A stretch of DNA of 64,000 bases. Source: JAKAGZ01 sp963783855. Its GTDB lineage: Bacteria; Bacteroidota; Ignavibacteria; Ignavibacteriales; Ignavibacteriaceae. The DNA is taken from assembly GCA_963783855.1 (NCBI GenBank), contig CAWAPE010000002.1, positions 1 to 64,000 of the forward strand, read 5' to 3'. Shown here one piece after another: positions 8,389 to 17,335 of this stretch. Made by a program: the position numbers and the translations under genes. The notes beneath the pieces were generated by a model that had not been told where the DNA came from, searched no databases, and saw only the letters and a program-made list of their open reading frames with translations. Position 1 is the stretch's first letter, and every line of letters begins with the position of its first letter.

Positions 8389-8727
8389 ATGAACTTTCTT
8401 AAAAAACTGACAATCCCTTTTTTACTTATTATCCTGATTTCCTTAATGTACACATTTTATTTTTCCGATAAAGGACTCGGTTCTTTTACAACTTTTGATA
8501 CGAACAACAGTGCAAATAAGGAAATCCATGTAAGAATTATTCACGAAAAAGGATTTAATTTTGACGACCAGAACGGGACCGTAACTTTCTACGCAGCTGA
8601 TAAGAGCGGAGTACAATATCCTGTCCAGGCACCGATCACTGAAAATTTACAGTCAGCACAGGAAGTTATTTTAACCGGACATCTGCACACAGATCATTTT
8701 CACGCAACAGGAATAGAAATAGATTAA
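8389..8727 (+). CDS. membrane-anchored protein, possible OB-fold (CcmE-like)
   Basis: 112 residues with one N-terminal membrane anchor (about 7-26) followed by a soluble, probably periplasmic, beta-rich domain. The C-terminal half (YPVQAPITENLQSAQEV, then LTGHLHTDHFHATGIEID) has the pattern of the CcmE/OB-fold family, where a G-x-L-x(3)-F-x-A-x(2)-I strand pair closes the barrel. The heme-binding His of CcmE is not recognisable, so a heme chaperone role is not claimed. AAAAGGA precedes the ATG by about ten bases. The gene ends 6 bp before uvrB and is probably cotranscribed with it. Confidence 0.6.
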   Translation: MNFLKKLTIPFLLIILISLMYTFYFSDKGLGSFTTFDTNNSANKEIHVRIIHEKGFNFDDQNGTVTFYAADKSGVQYPVQAPITENLQSAQEVILTGHLHTDHFHATGIEID

Positions 8728-8733
8728 TTTTAT

Positions 8734-10752
8734 ATGGATAAATTCGAATTAGTTTCAAATTACAAACCTGCGGGTGATCAGCCAAAAGCTATTGAAGAAT
8801 TGGTGAACGGAGTTAAACGCGGCGATAAGTTCCAGACACTGCTCGGAGTTACAGGAAGCGGAAAAACCTTTACGATTTCTAATGTGATAAAAGAAATTAA
8901 CAAACCGACTCTGATAATTTCGCACAACAAAACTCTGGCAGCACAGCTTTATTCAGAGTTCACTTCTTTTTTCCCAAAAGATTCGTGCGAGTTTTTCATC
9001 AGCTATTACGATTATTATCAGCCTGAAGCCTATGTTGTCTCAAGCGATTTATTTATCGAAAAAGATTTTTCAATAAATGAAGAAATAGATCGTTTAAGAT
9101 TAAAAGCAACAACCGCATTGATTGAAGGAAGAAGCAATGTAATTGTTGTCGCCAGCGTCAGCTGTATTTATGGAATTGGTGCACCGCAGGATTATGCAGA
9201 CCAGATAATCTTTCTGAAAAAAGGCCAGAAAATTGAAAGGAAAAAACTCCTCCGCGAATTAATTGACATTCATTTTGTGCGTAATGATCATGATTTCAGT
9301 CGCGGCACTTTCCGGGCAAGGGGCGATGTTATTGAAATAATTCCGGCATACCAGTATGAGGAAGCCGTGCGATTGGAGTTCTGGGATGATGAAATCGAAA
9401 AAATGTCAATTATTGATTCTATCACTGGCGAAGTTCTGCAGGAAATTGATTCTACCCCGATTTACCCGGCTAAGTATTTTGTAACTGATCGTGATAAAGT
9501 TCAGAAAGCAATTTACAGTATTGAAGAAGAGCTGGAAGACAGGTTAAAATATTTCCGTTCTGAAGAAAAATATCTTGAAGCACAAAGAATTGAACAGCGC
9601 ACAAAGTTTGATATAGAAATGATGAAGGAAATCGGATATTGTTCCGGTATAGAAAACTATTCCCGCCACATGGATGGAAGAGAACCGGGTTCGCGTCCTT
9701 TTAACCTGATGGATTATTTCCCTAAAGATTTCCTTGTGATTATTGATGAGTCACACGTAACAATTCCCCAGCTCCGGGCTATGCATGCCGGGGATCGGAA
9801 AAGAAAAGAAACCCTGATTGAATATGGTTTCAGGCTCCCTTCTGCACTTGATAACCGTCCGATGAAATTTGAAGAATTCGAAAAGATGCTAAACCAGGTA
9901 ATATTTATCAGTGCTACTCCGGCAGATTATGAACTCGAGAAATCAGATGGAGTTGTTGTAGAACAAATTATTCGTCCAACCGGTCTGCTCGACCCGCCAA
10001 TTGAAGTCAGGCCCATAAAAGGCCAGATAGATGATTTAATAGGTGAAATAAGAGATCGATCAAAGAGAAAAGAAAGAGTGCTCGTTACAACTCTGACAAA
10101 AAAAATGGCAGAAGACCTGACAGACTACCTTGATAAAATAGGAATACTTGTCCGCTACATCCACAGCGATGTTGATTCCCTTGAAAGAGTTGAGATTTTA
10201 CGTGATCTGCGTCTCGGAGATTTTGATGTACTGGTTGGAGTAAACCTGTTGAGAGAAGGATTAGATCTGCCGGAAGTTTCGCTCGTGGCAATTATCGATG
10301 CCGACAAGGAAGGGTTCCTGAGAAGTGAGAGATCGCTTATGCAGACTGCCGGCAGAACTGCGCGAAACGTAAATGGCAAAGTTATTATGTACGCTGACAG
10401 AATTACTAATTCGATGCAAAAGACAATCGATGAAACCGCAAGAAGAAGAATTCTTCAAACAAAGTACAATAAAGAACACGGAATAACGCCGCAGACAATT
10501 CTTAAAACTATGGAAGAAATAATGAATTCAACTTCAATAGCAGATATTAGAAAAAAAGAAGAAAAAGAATCCTTCACCTTTTCAAAAGTTGCAGAGCCTA
10601 TTCTAAAATATATGGAGCCTGATCAGAAAAAAGATCTTATTGAGCAACTTACTGTTGAAATGCACAATGCGGCAAAAGATCTTGACTTTGAAAAAGCGGC
10701 AGCACTCAGGGATGAAGTCCAAAACCTGAAAAAAATGTTAAAGCAAAAATAA
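8734..10752 (+). CDS. uvrB: excinuclease ABC subunit UvrB
   Basis: Full-length UvrB (672 residues), the DNA-damage verification helicase of nucleotide excision repair. Walker A GVTGSGKT is at 38-45, the beta-hairpin YYDYYQPEAYV near 90-100, Walker B/DESH as IDESHVT around 338, helicase motif VLVGVNLLREGLDLPEV near 495, and QTAGRTARN in motif VI. The C-terminal UVR domain (about 628-665) binds UvrC. Only the small OB-fold-like gene precedes it. It converges with queD; the 67-bp gap between them contains a weak inverted repeat (ATTACTTAA/TTAAGTAAT) but no T-rich terminator. Confidence 0.98.
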   Translation: MDKFELVSNYKPAGDQPKAIEELVNGVKRGDKFQTLLGVTGSGKTFTISNVIKEINKPTLIISHNKTLAAQLYSEFTSFFPKDSCEFFISYYDYYQPEAYVVSSDLFIEKDFSINEEIDRLRLKATTALIEGRSNVIVVASVSCIYGIGAPQDYADQIIFLKKGQKIERKKLLRELIDIHFVRNDHDFSRGTFRARGDVIEIIPAYQYEEAVRLEFWDDEIEKMSIIDSITGEVLQEIDSTPIYPAKYFVTDRDKVQKAIYSIEEELEDRLKYFRSEEKYLEAQRIEQRTKFDIEMMKEIGYCSGIENYSRHMDGREPGSRPFNLMDYFPKDFLVIIDESHVTIPQLRAMHAGDRKRKETLIEYGFRLPSALDNRPMKFEEFEKMLNQVIFISATPADYELEKSDGVVVEQIIRPTGLLDPPIEVRPIKGQIDDLIGEIRDRSKRKERVLVTTLTKKMAEDLTDYLDKIGILVRYIHSDVDSLERVEILRDLRLGDFDVLVGVNLLREGLDLPEVSLVAIIDADKEGFLRSERSLMQTAGRTARNVNGKVIMYADRITNSMQKTIDETARRRILQTKYNKEHGITPQTILKTMEEIMNSTSIADIRKKEEKESFTFSKVAEPILKYMEPDQKKDLIEQLTVEMHNAAKDLDFEKAAALRDEVQNLKKMLKQK

Positions 10753-10819
10753 TTACTTAAAAGTCTACCATTTTATAATTCGTCCGGGGGAGGAGCGAAT
10801 CCCTGACTAATTTTTAGTC

Positions 10820-11260
10820 TTAAGTAATCCTGTTCTCTTGCTTAACCGGCAGTTCGGTCTCTTCCTCTGCATAATCATCGGGAGTTTCACAGACTCTTAC
10901 TTTTAGCTTTTTGATATTTTCGGGAAGATCACTTCTGCTGATAGTATTAAGGAAATACCTGGTGATGTTCTCTACGGTCGAATCAAATTTAACGATTACT
11001 TTTTTTGATTTTATGTTCTCTAGAAATTCTACTACGGGTTTATCGTTTTCGTTGACCATAAAAGCGTGATCAAGATTTTCAATAATCGGATTGATTATTT
11101 TTTTGAGATCGTAATAGTCCATAACCATTCCGTTTTCATCCAGATCACCTTCAAGTTCAACCATCATTTTGTAGGAATGCCCGTGAATATTTTTACATTT
11201 CCCGAAATGTTCAGGGAGTCTGTGTCCCATTTCCCAGTTAAACTCTTTTGCAATTTTCAT
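10820..11260 (-). CDS. queD: 6-carboxy-5,6,7,8-tetrahydropterin synthase
   Basis: QueD converts dihydroneopterin triphosphate to 6-carboxytetrahydropterin, second step of queuosine biosynthesis. Zinc ligands are visible as His13, His26 and His28 (IHGHSY) and the catalytic Cys22 as CKNIHGH; the LDHAF motif and C-terminal VCETP Glu are present. 146 residues is slightly longer than usual because of an acidic tail. The start ATG overlaps the queE stop by one base, so the two are translationally coupled. queC and queF are not in this window. Confidence 0.93.
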   Translation of the reverse strand: MKIAKEFNWEMGHRLPEHFGKCKNIHGHSYKMMVELEGDLDENGMVMDYYDLKKIINPIIENLDHAFMVNENDKPVVEFLENIKSKKVIVKFDSTVENITRYFLNTISRSDLPENIKKLKVRVCETPDDYAEEETELPVKQENRIT

Positions 11261-11898
11261 TATACACCTTTCTCTGATGGATCCCAGATAAATTTATGCA
11301 TTTGAAGCTGGAACCTGACTTTTAATTTATCTTCGAGCACCCAGTTTACAAGCGTAAGCGGTTTGAGTTGCCCGAAAACTACAGAAAATAATATTTCACA
11401 TTTATTTATAAGATCATATTTGCTGATGATTTCCTTTGTCCATTTATAATCTTCGCGCGTTCCTATTACAAATTTAACTTCATCCATCGGCTTTAAAAAT
11501 TCAATGTTTTCATAAAGGTTTTTCTTTTCCATCGCGCTGGAAGGACATTTCAAATCCATAATCACTTTAACTTTGCTATCAACATCTTTTATAGGCAGGC
11601 TTCCCCCGGTCTCCAGTAAAACCTCATACCCTTTTTCACCCAGCTTTTTCATCAACTCAAGACATTCATCCTGGACCAGCGGTTCACCGCCTGTAACTTC
11701 AACCAGGTTACAATCAAATTTTGCAACTTCCTCCAAAATTTCCTGAACTGTAATATCCTTCCCATCGTAAAATGCATATTCCGTATCACAATAGGTACAG
11801 CGCAAATTACAGTAAGTTAACCTTACAAAAACGCACGGCATGCCGGCTTTTGTACTTTCTCCCTGAATTGAGTGATATATTTCGTTTACTTTGAGCAT
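11260..11898 (-). CDS. queE: 7-carboxy-7-deazaguanine synthase (radical SAM)
   Basis: QueE rearranges 6-carboxytetrahydropterin to 7-carboxy-7-deazaguanine. The radical SAM cluster motif CxxxCxxC is at Cys30, Cys34 and Cys37; the N-terminal EIYHSIQGES is the QueE signature and TGGEPL is the SAM-binding GGE motif. 212 residues is normal. It is first in a queE-queD operon divergent from rpsT. The leader has an A-rich run near the ATG but no fold I could assign to a preQ1 riboswitch. Confidence 0.95.
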   Translation of the reverse strand: MLKVNEIYHSIQGESTKAGMPCVFVRLTYCNLRCTYCDTEYAFYDGKDITVQEILEEVAKFDCNLVEVTGGEPLVQDECLELMKKLGEKGYEVLLETGGSLPIKDVDSKVKVIMDLKCPSSAMEKKNLYENIEFLKPMDEVKFVIGTREDYKWTKEIISKYDLINKCEILFSVVFGQLKPLTLVNWVLEDKLKVRFQLQMHKFIWDPSEKGV

Positions 11899-11966
11899 TT
11901 TTTGACAAATTTGTAGTTTTTTCCACTTTCCGGAGGATTTAGCCTTTTAAATTAGCAAACTAATAT

Positions 11967-11995
11967 TTGACATCAAATATCCGAATACATATATT
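11967..11995 (+). promoter_or_regulatory. sigma-70 type promoter of rpsT
   Basis: TTGACA at 11967-11972, a 17-bp spacer, and TATATT at 11990-11995, close to the housekeeping sigma-70 consensus. It leaves a leader of about 32 nt before the rpsT ATG with a GAAGG ribosome site. It argues against a Bacteroidota-type TAnnTTTG promoter at this gene. Confidence 0.75.
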
Positions 11996-12033
11996 TATAG
12001 TCTATTTTTTAACTCTATTTGAAGGTTTTCTAA

Positions 12034-12297
12034 ATGGCAAGTCACAAATCAGCAAAGAAAAGAATACGTACAACGGAACGAAGAAGAGAAATTAATAAAA
12101 GAGCAGAATCAAAAATTAAGACCTCTGTAAGGAAAGCGCTTGCCGCTACTGAAAAAGAAACTGCAGAAAAATTATATAAAGAAGCTGTGGCTGTTTTAGA
12201 TAAAAGCGCTGTAAAGGGAATTATACATTTGAACAATGCTTCCAGAAAAAAAGCAGCATTAACAAAACATTTTAATTCTTTGCAGTCCGCAGAATAA
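12034..12297 (+). CDS. rpsT: 30S ribosomal protein S20
   Basis: 87 residues, rich in Lys, Arg and Ala, matching S20: MASHKSAKKRIRTTERR at the N-terminus, the KIKTSVRKALAA helix and the C-terminal HLNNASRKKAALTK motif. S20 binds 16S rRNA early in small-subunit assembly. It is monocistronic, with its own promoter (11967-11995) and terminator (12319-12350). Confidence 0.98.
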   Translation: MASHKSAKKRIRTTERRREINKRAESKIKTSVRKALAATEKETAEKLYKEAVAVLDKSAVKGIIHLNNASRKKAALTKHFNSLQSAE

Positions 12298-12318
12298 GTT
12301 TTCTAACTTACCTTTCTA

Positions 12319-12350
12319 TGCCCTTCGGATCTTTGAAGGGCATTTTTATT
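12319..12350 (+). terminator. Rho-independent terminator of rpsT
   Basis: Stem TGCCCTTC (12319-12326) / GAAGGGCA (12335-12342) with an eight-base loop, followed by TTTTTATTTT. Confidence 0.9.
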
Positions 12351-12370
12351 TTAAACAATTTTGAAGCTTA

Positions 12371-12889
12371 TTATCCCCTTATAATTGCAAGCCATTGCTC
12401 GTCCCATTCCCTCCAGTGTTTTTTAAATTTATCAACTGTCCATTTCGCTTTCAGGCGCTTTAATACCGGGTCCATTATAAAGAGGTGGGAGATCCCCTTT
12501 TTATTCAATGAGTAACCATAAATTACAACCCAATGCTCTGTGTCGTTTATTGTGGTTAAAAGAGGAAGTTCTTTATCTATAAAATTTTTTATATCCAGGA
12601 GAGACGAATCATACTTTTCAGATATATCCAAACCATAATCTTGAAAAATGTTTTTAATTACATCAAAGTCAGTCCCGTTTTTATTCATTAATTTATCCAG
12701 TTCCCCATTTGTAGTTAGACAATTATAGTAATCCAGAATTGAATACGCACATTGGATGCCGCAGGAATATCGATCAATTTGATTAAACCTTCTTAATTTA
12801 AGATACTTTGCGAACGGATCATTCTGCTTTTCAATTGAATTGAGATAATTTGTAAAATATTCTATTTTGCTTTTTATTAGCTGTTTCAT
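12371..12889 (-). CDS. C39-like papain-fold peptidase/bacteriocin-processing-like protein
   Basis: 172 residues without signal peptide or membrane segment. The core fits the C39-like fold: candidate nucleophile Cys43 in YSCGIQCAYSIL (Cys47 is an alternative), catalytic His119 in TEHWVVIYGY and Asp140 in FIMDPVL. The spacing (about 76 residues Cys-His, 21 His-Asp) is normal for the family. C39-like proteins process peptides or scavenge; here no ABC exporter or precursor peptide lies next to it, so the substrate is unknown. The neighbours are rpsT (convergent) and a GlmU-type gene. Confidence 0.65.
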   Translation of the reverse strand: MKQLIKSKIEYFTNYLNSIEKQNDPFAKYLKLRRFNQIDRYSCGIQCAYSILDYYNCLTTNGELDKLMNKNGTDFDVIKNIFQDYGLDISEKYDSSLLDIKNFIDKELPLLTTINDTEHWVVIYGYSLNKKGISHLFIMDPVLKRLKAKWTVDKFKKHWREWDEQWLAIIRG

Positions 12890-13039
12890 TTATGATGCGG
12901 GGCGATAATGTTTAATAATCTTAAATATGTCAGAAACGAAAAAGGTTGATAGATTAGCCGTAGAATACAATTAGACAAGCTCTTGTAATAATTGTTTTAA
13001 CTTACCTTTCTGCAGCTCTTCAGAGCTTGGGAAGCTTTA

Positions 13040-14524
13040 TTATTTTAGATCCGTAATTACCTCTGTTCCCTCAGGTGCAGGGATGTAAAATTTGATTTTT
13101 TTGCCTGCACCGATTTTCTTTTTAATCAACACGCTGTGTTCGATGTGTGTTCCGTCCTCGATTCTTGAACCGAAAACATAGCTTGTTCCTTTAATCAATA
13201 CCTTCTTTCCAATCTTAACAGGATATTCATCACTGCCTGTCATATTTACGCTTGATTCTATCCTGGAATTATCTCCGATAGCAATATTTCCTTTAATTAT
13301 ATCTCCCCAGAGAATTTCGACATTATTACCAATTTTAAAACTCTGCTCTTGAAAAGTGGACAGGTGTACGTTCTGCCACACGGTTACATTTTTACCGAAG
13401 CGGACATTCCCCCTTACATCAACATTTCTCTTTAACTCCAGCCCGTAATTTAATTTTACCCCGTCATCTATTATCACTCCTTTTCCGAGTGTAATATCCA
13501 ACGGGATATTTTTCTTGTCCATTCTCATAATCTGGTTCAGTACATTTTCGTGAATAAAGAAATCATCCGGATCCTCAATTTCTATTATGTCTTTTATCTT
13601 TTCGTAAACAAGTTTTCTGGCAATGTTTTCCATCTCCTTCAATACGGATTTATTGTTGAAACCCATAACAACATATTGCTTTTCCGGACTCGCTGCTTTA
13701 ACGGAATATCCCCGGGAATTAAATAATTCAATAAGATCTGTTATGTAAATTTCTTTTTGAACATTGTTGCTTGAAAGATTTTTTATAAGTTCTTTCAGCT
13801 TGCTGAATTTAAATGCATAAACACCGGAGTTAAATTCATTGTTTTCAATTAATTCTTTTTTTGTATAAGAATAGGTAATTCCCTTGTAAGTCAGCCTGTA
13901 AGGATTATCTGATTTCAAAGCCTGGATATCCTTGTTTTCCATTATCTGAAGAACATTTCCTTCATCAATTGTTGGTAGCCCGTTTTCATCCTTACTTTTA
14001 GCTCTTATAATTCTGCCATATGAATTTTCCAAAGGATCACCTTTATAAATCCCGGTAAGCACCATCATATCGGCACCGGAATCAATAAAACTCTTTCTGA
14101 AGGATTTCATCGTTTCTTTATCTATCAATCCCATATCTCCGGGGAGCACATAAACTATCCCGTCAAAATTTTTCTCCTTTATTTTTTGAAGCGCCACCTG
14201 TACCGCGTGTCCTGTCCCCTCTTGTTTTTCCTGGTACGCAAAAATATTATTGTCATTTTTACCGAGCGTCTCCATTACATCTTCAGCTTTTATACCGACT
14301 ACAAGAATCGTATTTAATTTTTTTATCCCGGCTTTGCTCGCATTATAAACTCTTTGCACTGTGGGCAAACCCCAAATCTTATGTAGCATTTTCGATTTTT
14401 GTGACTTTATTCTTTTGCCGTGGCCCGCTGCAAGAATTATTGCTACTTCATTATTTTTAAGGTCATGTTTTGATGAAAGTTTATTGGCTAGTTTATATAT
14501 TTCTTTATGATTGGCTTTTGCCAT
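13040..14524 (-). CDS. glmU: GlmU-type nucleotidyltransferase with C-terminal left-handed beta-helix
   Basis: 494 residues. An N-terminal extension of about 25 residues precedes a nucleotidyltransferase domain: LAAGHGKR at 31-38 with Lys-Met-Leu-His-Lys as in GlmU, QEGTGHAVQVA for uridine recognition, and VLPGDMGLI with the metal Asp. The C-terminal third is a hexapeptide beta-helix. The acetyltransferase hallmark NFVEVKK is not present, so I infer uridylyl transfer (UDP-GlcNAc formation) but doubt the acetyltransferase step. Monocistronic. A second, different GlmU-family gene is at 34756-36021. Confidence 0.8.
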   Translation of the reverse strand: MAKANHKEIYKLANKLSSKHDLKNNEVAIILAAGHGKRIKSQKSKMLHKIWGLPTVQRVYNASKAGIKKLNTILVVGIKAEDVMETLGKNDNNIFAYQEKQEGTGHAVQVALQKIKEKNFDGIVYVLPGDMGLIDKETMKSFRKSFIDSGADMMVLTGIYKGDPLENSYGRIIRAKSKDENGLPTIDEGNVLQIMENKDIQALKSDNPYRLTYKGITYSYTKKELIENNEFNSGVYAFKFSKLKELIKNLSSNNVQKEIYITDLIELFNSRGYSVKAASPEKQYVVMGFNNKSVLKEMENIARKLVYEKIKDIIEIEDPDDFFIHENVLNQIMRMDKKNIPLDITLGKGVIIDDGVKLNYGLELKRNVDVRGNVRFGKNVTVWQNVHLSTFQEQSFKIGNNVEILWGDIIKGNIAIGDNSRIESSVNMTGSDEYPVKIGKKVLIKGTSYVFGSRIEDGTHIEHSVLIKKKIGAGKKIKFYIPAPEGTEVITDLK

Positions 14525-14670
14525 TATAATCTCCGCTGGTTAGAACTAAATGAAATTGACTGAGTAAAAAATTAAAGAAAGGTGTAACTATTTACAAGTA
14601 AAGGTTTTAATAATAGACTAAAAAATGTATTTTTGGCAATAAATTTAATGATTATTAAAGGATGCACAGA

Positions 14671-15141
14671 ATGAGAAGAATTTCCGTTTTTGTTATAATG
14701 ATGATAATTATAGTTTTAGCTGACAATAAAGTTAATGCTCAGGATAAAGGCGTAGGAGCTGGTATAATGATTGGCCAGCCAACAGGCTTTAGCGGAAAAA
14801 TATGGGCAAATGAAATAAACGCTATGGATTTTGGAGTGGGATTTTCTTTTGCAAAAGATGATAACGGGGTTAATCTGCATGCCGACTATTTGTGGCATTC
14901 ATTCTCTGCAATACAGTCTGAAGAAAAATTTGTTCTTTATTATGGGCCGGGATTAAAACTAAAAGCAGGAAACAGTAAAGTAGGAACTAAGTTTGGTATA
15001 AGAGCAGTACTTGGTTTAGAGTGGATGGCTTCTCAAACGCCTCTGGATGTGTTTCTGGAAATCGCACCTTTGTTTTACGTTGCGCCGGGCACGCAGTTTA
15101 AAGTTGATGCTGCCTTTGGAGCAAGATATTATTTTAATTAA
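14671..15141 (+). CDS. small outer membrane beta-barrel-like protein
   Basis: About 156 residues with a signal peptide (VFVIMMIIIVLADNKVNA, cleavage likely before QDKG) followed by alternating hydrophobic/polar strands and a C-terminal aromatic end ARYYFN, as in small outer membrane barrels. No family recognised. I chose ATG 14671 rather than 14662 because AAAGGA (14657-14662) is then eight bases upstream; from 14662 the ribosome site would overlap the start. It converges with the O-antigen ligase gene. Confidence 0.7.
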   Translation: MRRISVFVIMMIIIVLADNKVNAQDKGVGAGIMIGQPTGFSGKIWANEINAMDFGVGFSFAKDDNGVNLHADYLWHSFSAIQSEEKFVLYYGPGLKLKAGNSKVGTKFGIRAVLGLEWMASQTPLDVFLEIAPLFYVAPGTQFKVDAAFGARYYFN

Positions 15142-15191
15142 CAAATACTGTTATTCGCAGAAATAATTAAAATTATATAAACGTAATTATT

Positions 15192-17261
15192 TTAAGAAAT
15201 CTCACTTTCTTTCTTTATATGCTTTTTATAGTAGCTGTAAAGAGCATAATTTAATCCGAATGAAAACCAGACAAGCGTAATAATTTCGTGATCTCCGAAA
15301 TTCATTTCCGTTAGTCCCGCCACAAGGAAAGCACAAAAAGCCGCTAATGCGCCAATGGCATAAGAAGAAATAAATGGAACATTTTTTGTCTCTTTATAAA
15401 TTTTCCATTCAATTGAAATTATTTTGAAGATTAAATAACAGAAAGCTAAAAATCCAAACAATCCCAGGGTTACAAGAATGTGAATAAAATTATTGTGCAT
15501 GTGCCCCTGCAATTCTTTATCGTAAGGCTTTTTGTACTGTTTATATAATTTTTGAAGATCGATATCGCCAACACCAAACAACGGGTGATCCTTAAACATT
15601 TTCCAGCCTGCCTTCCAGAGTTCAAACCTTACTGTATTTGAAGGATAATATGGATCAAATATGCTAAGCAGCCTGCTTCTTTTTACAAACGAAGTGTAAA
15701 TCTTCCCATCATTATAGGTTATACTCTGCGGATTAAAGCCAAGGTTATCCTTAGCCAGTACTTTAATTTTGTTACCGACGGGATATTTTAGTTCATAAAA
15801 GTTTCCGTTCAAATCACCGGCAAATAATTTGTTGCCATTTTGATCCCAGTGGAAAAGTTTGCCTAAAGATGAATTTTTATCAAGCAGAGATAATCCATCC
15901 GATGTAATCTTAAAAAGCTTTAAACCATGAGCATCTGAAATAAATAATTTTTTATCGGTAAAGAAAACATCATCTATATCTGAATCATCAGTAAAATTAA
16001 ATGTAGTATCGGCAGGTAATCCTTTTTCAAGTTTTACTAACGATATTTTTCTTGGCGCCGAATATAGAATCAGATTGGAAGAATCAGCAAAAAGGTTTGT
16101 ATATTTATTCAGATTGCTAAACCTTAAACTATCTTTTAAGTTTTCAGGATTCTTAAAAACAGTTAAACCGCTGTCATTATCCAGGACATAGCAAAAATCG
16201 TTTTTTATTGTAAAATCGTATGTTATACCGGGTGTTAAAAATTCCGAGATAGCTCTCAATCCTTTATTTGTTTTTTGCATCAGAACAAAACGGCTGTCAA
16301 TTAAACTTGCCACATAATAGTTATCTTTCCAGAAGCGCAATGCTCCAACAGGTGCGGCTAATTTCATTTTACTAATTTCTTTTTCATCCCTGTATTTCAC
16401 CAATCCGTTTTCATAATCACTGACATAATAAATGTTGTCAACAGGTGTAATATCAAAGGCCCTTCCATCCGTGTTATAAGAATATGTTTGTGTCAGCTTC
16501 CCTCCGGAATAATCAAAAACCTTAACCTGGCTGATATTTTTTTGTGTAACAAACAAAGCAATGATTACAAGGAAAAAGGGAATAATTATTTTCCATTGCT
16601 TCTTAATGACAAGGACAATAAAAATTCCAAAGATTGCACCGGTCCATCCTGTTCTTTTATATGTTGAAACAAGGGCAAGTAGCGAAAGCGCAAATGCAGC
16701 GAAGATAAAAATTTTATTTTTTACGGAGGTTTTTTCATTAACAAAAAAGGCAAACAGAAAAACCACCGTGAATGTCAGAATTTCCGCAGCTGTGATTGGA
16801 TATTGAAATAACGAAGGACCCGACTGTTCAATACTATAGAGATTATAAATATAAAATCTGTAAGAGAAGAAAAGATAGATAAGCACAGTAAGAAGCGATG
16901 CACCTATATAAATTTTAAAATATTTTTTCCCTCTTTCCAGATCTGGTGTTGCCGCAATTGTGGTATAAATTAAAGGTATTAAAAGCGTCTTTTTTAAAGC
17001 ATTATGTATTGCCCCGCCGTGATCCCGGGTAATAATCAGCGAAATAATTTCAGCGGCAAGAAACCATATAAATGCAGTCTCCAAACCGGTCTTTTCAAAC
17101 TGGTTTTCCCTTGTAATAGCAAGCCTTACAAGAATAACAATCAGAGCAAAATAATACCCTATCTGGTTAACAAATATTGAATTGGTAAGACTCAACAGGA
17201 ATAATACCATAAAGAAATAGATCATCCGGTCAAGAATTATAATTGTACGGCTTTTTTCCAT
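15192..17261 (-). CDS. O-antigen ligase/polymerase (Wzy_C type) with large inserted domain
   Basis: 689 residues. The first about 240 form eight or so membrane helices. The Wzy_C motif RFELWKAGWKMFKDHPLFGVG lies at 545 onward, followed by HNNFIHILVTLG and three more helices. Between them (residues about 245-544, DNA 15630-16529) sits a hydrophilic domain of about 300 residues made of repeated beta strands such as VDNIYYVSDYENGLVKY and ITYNDGKIYTSF, which looks like a beta-propeller. Normal ligases have a periplasmic loop of only some tens to about one hundred residues here. WaaL-type enzymes join O-antigen to lipid A-core in the periplasm. Last gene of the operon, after an MsbA-like exporter, which supports a lipopolysaccharide role. 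Wzy-type polymerase is the alternative. Confidence 0.8.
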   Translation of the reverse strand: MEKSRTIIILDRMIYFFMVLFLLSLTNSIFVNQIGYYFALIVILVRLAITRENQFEKTGLETAFIWFLAAEIISLIITRDHGGAIHNALKKTLLIPLIYTTIAATPDLERGKKYFKIYIGASLLTVLIYLFFSYRFYIYNLYSIEQSGPSLFQYPITAAEILTFTVVFLFAFFVNEKTSVKNKIFIFAAFALSLLALVSTYKRTGWTGAIFGIFIVLVIKKQWKIIIPFFLVIIALFVTQKNISQVKVFDYSGGKLTQTYSYNTDGRAFDITPVDNIYYVSDYENGLVKYRDEKEISKMKLAAPVGALRFWKDNYYVASLIDSRFVLMQKTNKGLRAISEFLTPGITYDFTIKNDFCYVLDNDSGLTVFKNPENLKDSLRFSNLNKYTNLFADSSNLILYSAPRKISLVKLEKGLPADTTFNFTDDSDIDDVFFTDKKLFISDAHGLKLFKITSDGLSLLDKNSSLGKLFHWDQNGNKLFAGDLNGNFYELKYPVGNKIKVLAKDNLGFNPQSITYNDGKIYTSFVKRSRLLSIFDPYYPSNTVRFELWKAGWKMFKDHPLFGVGDIDLQKLYKQYKKPYDKELQGHMHNNFIHILVTLGLFGFLAFCYLIFKIISIEWKIYKETKNVPFISSYAIGALAAFCAFLVAGLTEMNFGDHEIITLVWFSFGLNYALYSYYKKHIKKESEIS

Positions 17262-17335
17262 AAGTGATTTTGTCAGGAATTCAGTGAATTATTAATTTAG
17301 TGTTTTTAATTTTGTGAAGTGAGTATTAATAAATA

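Noticed and set aside
11899..11940. AAAAAACTA string before queE, as in preQ1-I riboswitches
   Set aside because: No P1 stem-loop with the usual loop sequence could be drawn ahead of it.
13013..13030. Hairpin AGCTCT-TC-AGAGCT near the end of the glmU-type gene
   Set aside because: Not followed by a T-run on the minus strand, so no terminator claimed.
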